Assembly: GCA_016866575.1 (NCBI GenBank)
Contig: VGMA01000004.1
Span: 1-34,495 of the forward strand
Direction: 5' to 3'
Length of the DNA: 34,495 nucleotides
Source: Chlamydiota bacterium
GTDB lineage: Bacteria; Chlamydiota; Chlamydiia; Chlamydiales; VGMA01
In this document: positions 23,407 to 32,000 of the stretch, piece by piece
Position numbering within the stretch: position 1 is the stretch's first letter
How the letters are laid out: the number at the start of each line of letters is the position of its first letter
Notes under the pieces: model-generated
Databases searched by the model: none
The model's input: the letters and a program-made list of their open reading frames with translations, nothing else
What the model was told of the DNA's origin: nothing
Translations under genes and position numbers: made by a program

Positions 23407-24126
23407 TTAAGCAAAGATTTTCTCCAATAATTTATAGGGAGGCTTAGATTTGATGAGATTACCCACCTTTTGCTGCTCTTCGTAACGACAATTGCCATCC
23501 CTTAGAGGATTCATTACGTTATAAACATACAAAATTTCTGAAATAAATTTCACCCTTTTTTCACCGCACATTTCTATCATAGGTAACATGATCGCCATAT
23601 CAGATGCAACAGAGAAAAAACGATTATCCAAACATAAATCTTCTTTAGCGATTTTTTTAAAAAGTAGAGCATAAAAAGTCTTGAGATGTGATGTGATCCA
23701 TGGGCTGTTTCGCACCGGTTTATCCAAAGCTCTACAAATTCCTAAAGAGCCAAAAGGATAGTTTTCATACTGCCCGTAAGTAAGGTAGACATCATCTTTA
23801 TAAACATTAGCCAAATAGGAAAGAACACCAGAATGCTTCAGCCAATCATCTCCATCGACTAAAACTACAATATCTTGATCATCTATAGAATGGACAGCTT
23901 TATAGATGTTTGCCAAAGCCCCTTGATTGAACTCATTTTTTACTAGATGCACTCTTTCATCTTTCATCTTTGAAACTTTTTCAAAGGTTAGATCTGTAGA
24001 AGCATCATCAATATAGATAACGCGAAAAAAAGGGTAGTCTTGACAAAGAATTGAATAGAGATTTTTTTCGCAAAAAATTTCGTTGTTATACGAAGGAACA
24101 ACTACAACAAACGAGGGATTTTTCAT
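23407..24126 (-). CDS. Family 2 glycosyltransferase
   Basis: The 239-residue product is a GT-A fold enzyme of family 2. It begins with VVVVPSYNNE (7-16), the nucleotide-sugar binding strand, then has YIDDASTDLT (about 45-54) and the metal-binding VLVDGDDW (about 87-94). These features support transfer of a sugar from a nucleotide donor. The acceptor is unknown; lipooligosaccharide core or a surface glycan would be usual. The C-terminal half is short and lacks a membrane helix, unlike processive synthases. It ends close to the rpoD start on the same strand, and diverges from the CoiA-like gene. Confidence 0.85.
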   Translation of the reverse strand: MKNPSFVVVVPSYNNEIFCEKNLYSILCQDYPFFRVIYIDDASTDLTFEKVSKMKDERVHLVKNEFNQGALANIYKAVHSIDDQDIVVLVDGDDWLKHSGVLSYLANVYKDDVYLTYGQYENYPFGSLGICRALDKPVRNSPWITSHLKTFYALLFKKIAKEDLCLDNRFFSVASDMAIMLPMIEMCGEKRVKFISEILYVYNVMNPLRDGNCRYEEQQKVGNLIKSKPPYKLLEKIFA

Positions 24127-24206
24127 ATCCTACGTTTAATAAGCTAAAATAAAAAAGTCAACAGATCAGTATATGTTTCAAAAAAATCTTTAGACTTTTA
24201 TCCTAA

Positions 24207-25013
24207 ATGGCTATGCAAACTTTTGCTTTTGATGAAGATTTCAAAATCATATCTGCAAGCCTTGCAGAAAAAAAGAAAGACTACATTTGCCCAGAATGTG
24301 GCTCTTTTGTCCGAAAAAGAGTGCCAAAAAACAAAAATGTGCACTTTTACCATACGTATCAGCTAAAAAACTGCCGGCAAAAAAAGAAAAACCATGATCA
24401 TAGACTCATCCAAGAGCTCCTTAGCAAAAAAATCCAGCACCTAAACCCCTCTTTAGAACACCATTTCAAAGAAATTTCAAGAATCGCAGACATTTATATC
24501 CATGAAAAAGGGCTTGTTTTCGAGATCCAGTGCTCAAAAATCTCTAAAGAAGAGATCCAAAAAAGGGAAAATGATTACCAAAGCCTAGGACTTCAGGTGA
24601 TTTGGATATTAAACGATAAAATATTCAATAAGAAGAATATATCAGACGCAGAAACACTTCTTCGCTCCCTCTGCTGCTACTATACAGATGGAATTTGTTT
24701 TTATGATCAAGCAGAAGTGATTGAAAAGAAAAAGCGCACCTTTCGCTCCACAAAATTTCTGGTTGAACTTAGCGAATGTCATATTGACGACACTTTTTCA
24801 GAGAAAAAACTCTATTTTTCTGGCGATATCACAGATAAAAAAGGTAAAGATCCACAGTTCAAAATGTGGCTTGAAGATTTTTTGCAAAAAAGAAGGGGAA
24901 AAAAGAGATTTTCTATTGAACTCTTGCTCCTTTTTATCTATAAAAAAACGCACAATGAGCCGATTTTTGCTAAATATGAAGCCAAAAAGAACCTAAGAAA
25001 GAAAAGAGCTTAA
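24207..25013 (+). CDS. CoiA-like competence protein (zinc element plus nuclease-like core)
   Basis: The 268-residue product begins with a Cys/His element CPEC (28-31), HFYH (46-49) and C56 that could bind zinc. A restriction-nuclease-like core follows: RIADI (92-96, Asp95), then VFEIQCS (104-110, with Glu106-x-Gln108), then QVIWIL. This D...ExQ arrangement and the preceding zinc element match the CoiA family, whose members act in natural transformation of Firmicutes. Its job in an intracellular bacterium is unknown; a role in DNA uptake or recombination is an inference. Two ATG codons (24207, 24213) can serve as start. It lies alone on the plus strand between two minus-strand genes. Confidence 0.75.
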   Translation: MAMQTFAFDEDFKIISASLAEKKKDYICPECGSFVRKRVPKNKNVHFYHTYQLKNCRQKKKNHDHRLIQELLSKKIQHLNPSLEHHFKEISRIADIYIHEKGLVFEIQCSKISKEEIQKRENDYQSLGLQVIWILNDKIFNKKNISDAETLLRSLCCYYTDGICFYDQAEVIEKKKRTFRSTKFLVELSECHIDDTFSEKKLYFSGDITDKKGKDPQFKMWLEDFLQKRRGKKRFSIELLLLFIYKKTHNEPIFAKYEAKKNLRKKRA

Positions 25014-25021
25014 TCTAGCTT

Positions 25022-25477
25022 TTAAAAATACTTTTTTTGCCTTAGATAGTAGCGAAGCCAGAAAAAATATATAAAAACCGCCCCGCTTATCAGCGCATAA
25101 AATAAAGATTTAAAAGGATAGGTTCTAGAAAGGGTGCTTTTTGGAGGCGTGGTATTGCGATACCAAGCTGTCCAGTTCTTTTTCTTAAAGCTATCTTGCA
25201 CCTCTTCAGCTGCATACCGATTGTGAAATGTTTGATCAGAAAAAAGGTGCGAACTATGAAAAACCGCCCCTTTCACCTCAAATTGATATGTAGCTAATAT
25301 TTTAAATTCGTCATTTTTGGTTTCGACAATCTGCCAGTTTAATACTTTCGCTTGGGCCTTTTGCGAGTAGCTTCTATAGTGAAAAGCTTCTGCTGTGAAC
25401 TTTGCAAAGGTCCAAAAAAAGGTGGCGCCCACCACAATTAGAAGAAAATTCCACACACGTTGATTGCCAAAGTTCAA
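25022..25477 (-). CDS. DUF3592-like membrane protein
   Basis: The 151-residue product has two hydrophobic helices, near residues 9-30 and 126-147, flanking a beta-rich extracytoplasmic domain with QAKVLNWQIVET (about 42-53), ATYQFEVKGAVFHSSH and a late YRNTTPPKSTL segment. This order matches DUF3592-type proteins, where the PxxS-type loop precedes the second helix. Function unknown. The start is TTG at 25477 with AGAGG five bases upstream; no ATG lies near. The gene converges on the CoiA-like gene (stops nine bases apart) and diverges from rpsT. Confidence 0.7.
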   Translation of the reverse strand: MNFGNQRVWNFLLIVVGATFFWTFAKFTAEAFHYRSYSQKAQAKVLNWQIVETKNDEFKILATYQFEVKGAVFHSSHLFSDQTFHNRYAAEEVQDSFKKKNWTAWYRNTTPPKSTLSRTYPFKSLFYALISGAVFIYFFWLRYYLRQKKYF

Positions 25478-25486
25478 AGCAGCCTC

Positions 25487-25515
25487 TTTACTATTTTATT
25501 CCCATCTGTTATAGT
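25487..25515 (+). promoter_or_regulatory. Likely rpsT promoter
   Basis: TTTACT (25487-25492) and TATAGT (25510-25515) are separated by 17 bases and match four and five of six consensus positions. The predicted start is near 25522, giving a leader of about 27 bases. The box overlaps the region just upstream of the divergent TTG start at 25477. Confidence 0.55.
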
Positions 25516-25548
25516 GCAGCATGAAGTTTTTTTTCATGGTAATTTTTT

Positions 25549-25824
25549 ATGGCTGATAAGCAACAAGCAAAAAAGAAAGAGAAAGTCCCAACCGCTAAAA
25601 AGCGCATTCTCCAAAGCAAACGAAGACAACTTGCAAATAAAATTTTGAAGACTAAAGTCAAGAATACTTGCAAAGATCTTATAAGCGCTCCTGCCGAAGA
25701 GAAATCTACATTACTCAATGATGTATATCAGTGGGTAGATAAGGCAGTCAAGAAGGGTGTATTTAAGCTTAACAAAGGGAGCAGAATCAAAGCTCGCTTT
25801 GCACGTCTTAGCACAAAAGCTTAA
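25549..25824 (+). CDS. rpsT: 30S ribosomal protein S20
   Basis: S20 is a primary binding protein of 16S rRNA in the 30S subunit. The 91-residue product is small, very basic and helical, with the family's pattern of Lys/Arg-rich N-terminus (MADKQQAKKKEKVPTAKKR), the QSKRRQLANKILKTKVKN helix and the C-terminal GVFKLNKGSRIKARFARL segment. The ATG at 25549 follows a short leader without a clear Shine-Dalgarno sequence. rpsT is autonomous here, with a promoter 34 bases upstream of the start and a GC-rich terminator after the stop. Confidence 0.95.
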   Translation: MADKQQAKKKEKVPTAKKRILQSKRRQLANKILKTKVKNTCKDLISAPAEEKSTLLNDVYQWVDKAVKKGVFKLNKGSRIKARFARLSTKA

Positions 25825-25835
25825 TCAAAGACTAA

Positions 25836-25861
25836 GTTAAGGGGGAGCTTATCCCCCTAAC
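25836..25861. terminator. GC-rich terminator between rpsT and the TpsB gene
   Basis: GTTA-A-GGGGG (25836-25845, one bulged A) pairs with CCCCCTAAC (25853-25861) around a seven-base loop. The T-tract is weak on both strands (CTCTTT and CTTAACTT), so its strength is uncertain. Its place between two converging genes supports bidirectional use. Confidence 0.6.
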
Positions 25862-25872
25862 CTCTTTCGATA

Positions 25873-27627
25873 TCAATAACTTGCAACCACGCTGTAGTAC
25901 AATCTTGTTGTACAGTTCAGTGGCGATGGAAGTGTAGTTAAAGCAACACCATAATCAAGTCTTGCATTGATATATGGAGAAATCGCATATCTAAGTCCAG
26001 GACCAATACCAATAAGTGTTGACCACTTGTTTAGTCCTTCTATGCTTGTGTTTTCCCAGCCTCCGCCCGCATCGAGAAATACCACACCCCTTAGGCCATC
26101 TTCTGCTTTAGTAGACTTAGTGAAGTATTTCATAAGGCTTATTGCTGGAGTCTTTGCTTCTACGTTAAAGAGCAAAGCGTTATCAAGATTCACAGCTCTA
26201 TTGATATATCCACGAACAGTATCGACACCACCCATACCAAACTGCTCTATAGGCAGCAAACTTCCTGTAGTAAGCTGAACTCTTGCTCTCATATCGAGTA
26301 AGAAATCCATAGGTAGATTATAAATCACTCTAGAGCCAAGGCGAGTGAACGCATAAAGAGGTGTAGCTCCATTTCTAAGAGGATCATACGCTGATTTGCT
26401 CATTGCTGAAGAAAGAGATCCTGGAGAAATATAGAGCTGGCCTCCAGCATCTACAGAAAATTTTGGGAAGACAATCTGCGCATTGTACTCCCCTGCTATC
26501 AAAAATTCACTCACAATTGAGTTAGAAATCACCTCTTCGCCAACGCTAAAATCGTTGTTGGTTCTTTTGTAATCGAGACCTGCTTTAAACTCTTGTTGTA
26601 AAGAGTTATCCATCGGCCTAACAAAAGTATAGCGTCCACTTACCTGCCAATCTTGTCCGTGAGTTTTATTAGAAGGAAGACCTGGTGAATTAGACGCATG
26701 CAGCGTAGAGTAACCTCCAAAGAAAGAGACAAAATCTCTCCAAGGAAGAGGTATTGTGTAGCTAAGTGTTTGCGATAAAAACTTATGAAAGTCAGGTGAT
26801 GAAGTAAACTGATAGGCTAAAATATGCCCTGCATTGAAGGCATTGCCCCAGTTAATCCCTGCAAAAAGGCGGCCATAATCTGTGATATGAAATCCAGTAT
26901 TGTCAGCGCCTAAATAAAATTGAAACGGCTTATAGTCATCTGCTACAATTTCTACATCCGTAGTATAAAGAGCCGTTCCTGGTTTAAAAACAGCGTTAGT
27001 CGTTCTAAAAGGATTGCGGTTAAGCCAGGTCAAATCATTGACAAGCTTAGCGCTGTTGATAAACGATCCTTTTTGAAGTGAAATTTCTTTTAGATATTGA
27101 TCTGAAGAAAACCATTTATTGCCAGTCACTGTAATATTGCCAAGCTTCGCTTCAATCACAGAAATGGCAAGAACGCGATCGGTGATATCTTGCTCTGGAA
27201 TTGTCACTAAAACAAAAGGGCGGTCATGGGTTTTATAAAAATCTATAATAATAGAACGGATTTCGCTGATCTTTTTCCTTGTAAGCGGCTGATATAAAAC
27301 AGCTTTCGATATGCGCTGCTGAAGGATGATCTGATCGTGCAAACTTAAGCCGCTATAACTACGACTAAACTCCACACCGCTGATTCCCGATTTTTCTTTA
27401 GAGCTAACAGGTGCATCACCTTCGTAAACATAAACGCCATCTATATTAGCCACAAGAACTTCATCTTCGCTGTACGAAAACTCATCTTCTTGCATCGGCA
27501 TCGGTTTTTCTCTGGTATATGCCTCTTTCCCAAAAGGGATCTCCGTTGCTATCTCATCGACATCTTTATAGGCATAGCAAAAAGATGTCATAGTCAAAGC
27601 GGATAAGAATAGTATTTTAGTGTCCAT
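25873..27627 (-). CDS. TpsB/ShlB/FhaC-family outer-membrane transporter
   Basis: The start is taken at ATG 27627 (584 residues) because GGAG lies five bases upstream and the next residues form a signal peptide (about 1-19). A reading extended to 27906 adds 93 residues that are the antisense of the porin-like gene. A linker of about 70 residues precedes POTRA-type domains (about 100-240), with ILQQRISKAVLYQPLTRKKI, then AISVIEAKLGNITVTGN (155-170) and DLTWLNRNPFR. The rest forms a 16-strand-type barrel ending in a Tyr. Proteins of this family secrete large TpsA exoproteins or insert outer-membrane proteins. No TpsA-like gene is seen in the window. It diverges from the porin-like gene. Confidence 0.85.
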   Translation of the reverse strand: MDTKILFLSALTMTSFCYAYKDVDEIATEIPFGKEAYTREKPMPMQEDEFSYSEDEVLVANIDGVYVYEGDAPVSSKEKSGISGVEFSRSYSGLSLHDQIILQQRISKAVLYQPLTRKKISEIRSIIIDFYKTHDRPFVLVTIPEQDITDRVLAISVIEAKLGNITVTGNKWFSSDQYLKEISLQKGSFINSAKLVNDLTWLNRNPFRTTNAVFKPGTALYTTDVEIVADDYKPFQFYLGADNTGFHITDYGRLFAGINWGNAFNAGHILAYQFTSSPDFHKFLSQTLSYTIPLPWRDFVSFFGGYSTLHASNSPGLPSNKTHGQDWQVSGRYTFVRPMDNSLQQEFKAGLDYKRTNNDFSVGEEVISNSIVSEFLIAGEYNAQIVFPKFSVDAGGQLYISPGSLSSAMSKSAYDPLRNGATPLYAFTRLGSRVIYNLPMDFLLDMRARVQLTTGSLLPIEQFGMGGVDTVRGYINRAVNLDNALLFNVEAKTPAISLMKYFTKSTKAEDGLRGVVFLDAGGGWENTSIEGLNKWSTLIGIGPGLRYAISPYINARLDYGVALTTLPSPLNCTTRLYYSVVASY

Positions 27628-27694
27628 AGCGCTCCATCTATCACAATAAAAACAATTGATCAATACTATTTTTGATGATAATCTGTGAAAATCT

Positions 27695-28912
27695 ATGAAA
27701 AAATTTTTTCTTTTACTTCTTGCGCTACCTTTATTGAATGCGGTCGAAACCGATAAAGGGGAAAACGATCGTGAAATGGCTGCTTTAAGGCAGTGGATTA
27801 CTTCTAAGCGTATGGTGACCGTTAAAGAACGGGGTGGAAACTTTGCCCTTAGCGGCGATGTTAGGGCTAAATTTGGGGCAACCAATGAAGTAGAAGATGG
27901 AATCAATCAGCGAGGTCGCTACTCTGCTAATCCAAACATCCCTTTTAACGAGTACAATATCGAAACCAACTTGATGTACGATTATCGTACTGATTACACG
28001 TGGGTTACGATCAAGCTAAAATACAACAATATTATGGGGACCTTCAATGGAACCGTTAATAAGCTTGCTCTTGACCGCGCTTTTTTAGGTTTTCGATTTC
28101 TCGAAGGGCGCACATACACTACCGATTTAGAAATAGGACGCAGAAAGCTAGGCTATACGTTTGATTCCAAAGTGCAGTATGGCACAATCATGGACGGCAT
28201 ATTGCTTAAGTTCAATACCGTTATAGAAAAAGTGGGTGATTTTTACCTCTACGGCGGTCCATTTGTCACCAACCAGCTTATTAACCAGTATAGCTGGGTT
28301 GTTGAATTAGGTGGGTTAAACCTCTTTAGCACAGGATTATACACAAAATTATCAGCGATTGATTGGAATACAGGCAGTCAAAAAACGCACATTGAAACAG
28401 AGCAATTTCGATTCTTCAACGTTCAATCCCTTTGGGGCTATCGCTTTATCCCAACGATCATCTTACCTAAAAAAATCACACTAGCCTACGCAGCAGCTAC
28501 AGCAAACCTTGCAGCAAGAAATGTTGTTCAAACCAATAACGAACTAGAAAACTGGGCATGGTATGCCGGATTTGCGATTGGCGAGATTAGACAAAAAGGT
28601 GACTGGGCTATTGATATCAACTATCAATGGGTTCAAGCCCAGGCGATCTCCGGATTTGATATGGATGGTATTGGAAGAGGAACAGCTAAACCATTTTACG
28701 CCACAGTTGAAAACGGCAAAATTGTTCCAACCACATCTAAAAATGCCGTGGGGCAGTGCAATTTCAAAGGGTGGCAGTTTGAGCTTATTTATTTAATATC
28801 TAATACAATAACTATTTCTCAAACCTTTAAATCCACCGTTACACTCGATAAAAACATCGGGCCTGATATTAAATACAAGCAATACCGCTTAGAATTTATC
28901 TACGCATTCTAA
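27695..28912 (+). CDS. Porin-like outer-membrane beta-barrel protein
   Basis: The 405-residue product has a signal peptide (about 1-16, MKKFFLLLLALPLLNA). A short helical stretch (about 20-48, EMAALRQWITSKRMVTVKERGG) is followed by alternating hydrophobic strands rich in Tyr, Gly and Asn, and it ends with EFIYAF. The terminal Phe is the signal for barrel assembly. The helix plus GNFALSGDVRAKF transition resembles chlamydial proteins that I recall as hypothetical outer-membrane proteins with a similar LTISGDVR-type segment, but I cannot name the family safely. It diverges from the TpsB-like gene with 67 bases between the starts, so the two may share control. A perfect terminator follows. Confidence 0.7.
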   Translation: MKKFFLLLLALPLLNAVETDKGENDREMAALRQWITSKRMVTVKERGGNFALSGDVRAKFGATNEVEDGINQRGRYSANPNIPFNEYNIETNLMYDYRTDYTWVTIKLKYNNIMGTFNGTVNKLALDRAFLGFRFLEGRTYTTDLEIGRRKLGYTFDSKVQYGTIMDGILLKFNTVIEKVGDFYLYGGPFVTNQLINQYSWVVELGGLNLFSTGLYTKLSAIDWNTGSQKTHIETEQFRFFNVQSLWGYRFIPTIILPKKITLAYAAATANLAARNVVQTNNELENWAWYAGFAIGEIRQKGDWAIDINYQWVQAQAISGFDMDGIGRGTAKPFYATVENGKIVPTTSKNAVGQCNFKGWQFELIYLISNTITISQTFKSTVTLDKNIGPDIKYKQYRLEFIYAF

Positions 28913-28961
28913 AGGTATAAAAGTCTTTAAAATTTCCTAAAGTCATTACATATAGAAATTT

Positions 28962-28996
28962 AAAGAGGTGATCGGTATAATCGATCACCTCTTTTT
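28962..28996 (+). terminator. Strong rho-independent terminator after the porin-like gene
   Basis: AAAGAGGTGATCG (28962-28974) pairs perfectly over 13 bases with CGATCACCTCTTT (28982-28994) around a seven-base loop, and the right arm runs into five T. Confidence 0.9.
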
Positions 28997-29044
28997 AATA
29001 ATTTTTAATTAAATCTAAAAAACTTTGAAATAAAAGGTGTCGCT

Positions 29045-32000
29045 TTGGCTATTTCATCTATTGCCGATCGCTCAAACTATCTAGCTAGTATAGGGCTTAA
29101 TACAGAAAATCGTGAAAAAACCTACGCACATGCAAAAGAATTTTTTTCTGGCGCGTGTAGACATTCTGAAAGATTTTGGCAAAATCGCACCATAAGCGTA
29201 ATCAATAACGAGCTGGTGGTAAAAAATCATCAATTTGCCTACCCAGTAGACATTTCCCTGCTAGTTCAACAAATTTTAAATTTTGAAGAGCTTTCTTTTG
29301 AACAAAAATGCGCATTGATGGCACCGGTTGCCTTGCTTGCTTCAAAGAAAAATCTAAGCACTCCTCTTCCTGCCATTTCATTCACTCCCATCTTATTTAG
29401 CGGGCAAGAACAAAACGCGATGAATCTTTCCTATGAATTTTCTAGAAAATCACCTTTTCTATTTTCCATGTTATCTTCGCCTCTTTTAGAAGCAAAGCAA
29501 TATTCTTTGGATCAAAAATTCAAGCTCTATTTGCCAAAAGGAATTTCAAGAAATTCTTTTTTAAATTACATCGCTTTTAGCTGCAGCCAAAAAGAGCAAA
29601 AAGACAATTTAAGACAGACAATTTCTTTTTATAATCTTTTTTCCTATTTACAACTTGCGGAATATTTCTTAATTCAAAGTGATAAAGAAGACTTGCTTGA
29701 GACTTTCAAGGAAAGAATTAAAGAACAAATCCAACATAGTGACCTACTGATTAATATCTTGCAAAAGATCCTTGAATCAAAAAACCTATTTTCTGAAGAA
29801 ACAGAAAATTTTTTGTTGTTCACTGTTCTTGAAAGAGGGTTTGCGCTAACAGATGTCAATGATTTCTGTTATAAAATATCTACTATATTAGGTTTTGAGG
29901 AATACTTAAAAGAAAAGGGGATACCGCTAGAAAATATATACCAAAATTTACTTATTATTTTTGGTTTTCAACAGGCAAGCGAAGAAGAGATAATTGATGC
30001 ACTTATTGGCACCAGAACTTTTTCAAAGCACCTTTCCTCAATTTCTTTAGAACTTGAATCTGATGACTTCATAAGAATAATCGAACGTTCAGCCTCTTTA
30101 GAGACAGATGCTGAAGCCTCAATTTTTAAAGAAGCTATTGAAAGCTATGTAGAAGCATCTTTCCATGAAAACATCGACCTAGATGAAATCATCGATTATT
30201 TAAACGTATTTAGTGAGAGTATAAAGAAAGTTATAGATAGAGTTTTTGTATCAAAAATGATCAATACTTTTATCAGAAAAACGTCTGAAAAAAACGGATC
30301 TATTCATGAATTGATTCAAAAACTCTCTTCTTGCGCTTGGTTAAAATTAGCTCATGAATACCCTTTGATACTCATGGCATTTGAAACAGAAATAAACGAT
30401 GATGATCTTGAAAATCTATCGCACCTATTTCCTAAAATAGAGTATCTTGACATTTCTAATACCGAAATCTCCAAACTTCCCGAAAAATGGCACCATTCCT
30501 TACAGTCACTGATTATTAGCAACACTGAAATCGTTAAATTGAGCGATCCTCTACCTAATCTTTGCTATTTTGTTGCTAATGGAACCGATCAACTTACTGA
30601 TTTATCAGGAGTATTCGCATCCAACCACCTCTTATTTTGTGAATGCTCATCTTCTTTAGAAGATAACAGCGAAAGAAAAACACTTGAGATGATAACAAGT
30701 TTAAGAAAATTGCACTGGGACTTTTCCTCTAAGGAAAAGATCTTTTTTGAACTCCAGCGCTCTTTTAAAGAAGGACTAGGGAAAAATAACGTTGGAATAT
30801 CGCTCAATTATGGTGTGGCTGAAATTGTCCGCTTAGAAGAAGCAAGTCCTATCAATTTAGTCCTAAAGCTTATTGAAATGGCACTTGAATCGGATGAAAT
30901 TTCCCTTTTTGATAAGTTTGACTTTATTGATTTAGCCGAAAAATTCTATAAAAATCTTGATCGACCAATCGTTGAATTTTCAAAAACATTCTCCGCTGAA
31001 ATAGAAGGACAACAAGTAAATATACCTTGGTCTTTATGCTTGAAGCATAAGTTTTGGCAATCCTTTATTTTGCAGAACTCTCTATACGACATTTTTGAGA
31101 TAAGCGCCAATGACATCAATATATTTTGCTCTCTCTACTTAAATATAAATTCTGATCAAAATTGGCTTTCTCATCTAAAAAATCTCTCTTTAGAGCATTT
31201 AGCATCCGTATTTAAAGTTGCTAATGAGCTTTGCGACCAAGAATATACAAACAAAATCATTACCCACTACGTAGCTAATTTTTCTTCATCAAAACAAATA
31301 GAAAAAATAGTTGATAGATTAGATTTACCTAACGATCTCATCTTACGAATGATTAGAGCGTACTATTCACTAAGTTTGCAAGATGGCTATCCCAAAGATT
31401 CCATTCAAAAAACGATTCCTGAGAAGGTGCTAGAATTTTTAAAGATCCAAAGAAGCCAAATTGTTTTACCAACTGGAACAAATACCTTAACTTGCATTAT
31501 AGCAAACCTTAAAGCTTGTGAGCTTTTATTCAATGATGAAGAAATAGCCTCTACTATCTACAAAACTTTACCAAAAACCATCCATGCAAAAGACTTTGCT
31601 ATTCTTTTACAAGAATCTGCATCTCTCAAAGAAGCCACTCAAAATGAGCTCTTATTTGCAGCTTTAAACCAAATTTCTATTACCGAACCAACAGAAAGAT
31701 TTGTGATTGATGAGCTATCTTCTATCCCAAATATTCCTTCTTGGGTAATTATCGCTGCTAAGCTTTCTGTTAAACATCGCATATCACGCTGGAGTTTGAG
31801 TTATTTTTCAGAAAAAATTAAGCAAATTATACAAAATAAAGCTGAATTTCCTCTTGCAATATTCCATTCTCTACTATTTTCTATTATCCAAGATTATGTG
31901 CTTGTTGCAAAAAATGGGCGTAAATCTTCTCATGAAATCGAAGATTATCTTAGACCAATAGATCAACTTAGAAGTATCTTCAAAGAGCAAAATATAACCA

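Noticed and set aside
27628..27906. N-terminal extension of the TpsB-like protein to 677 residues
   Set aside because: It is the antisense of the porin-like gene's start and its promoter region, contains no signal peptide, and the ATG at 27627 has both GGAG and a signal peptide.
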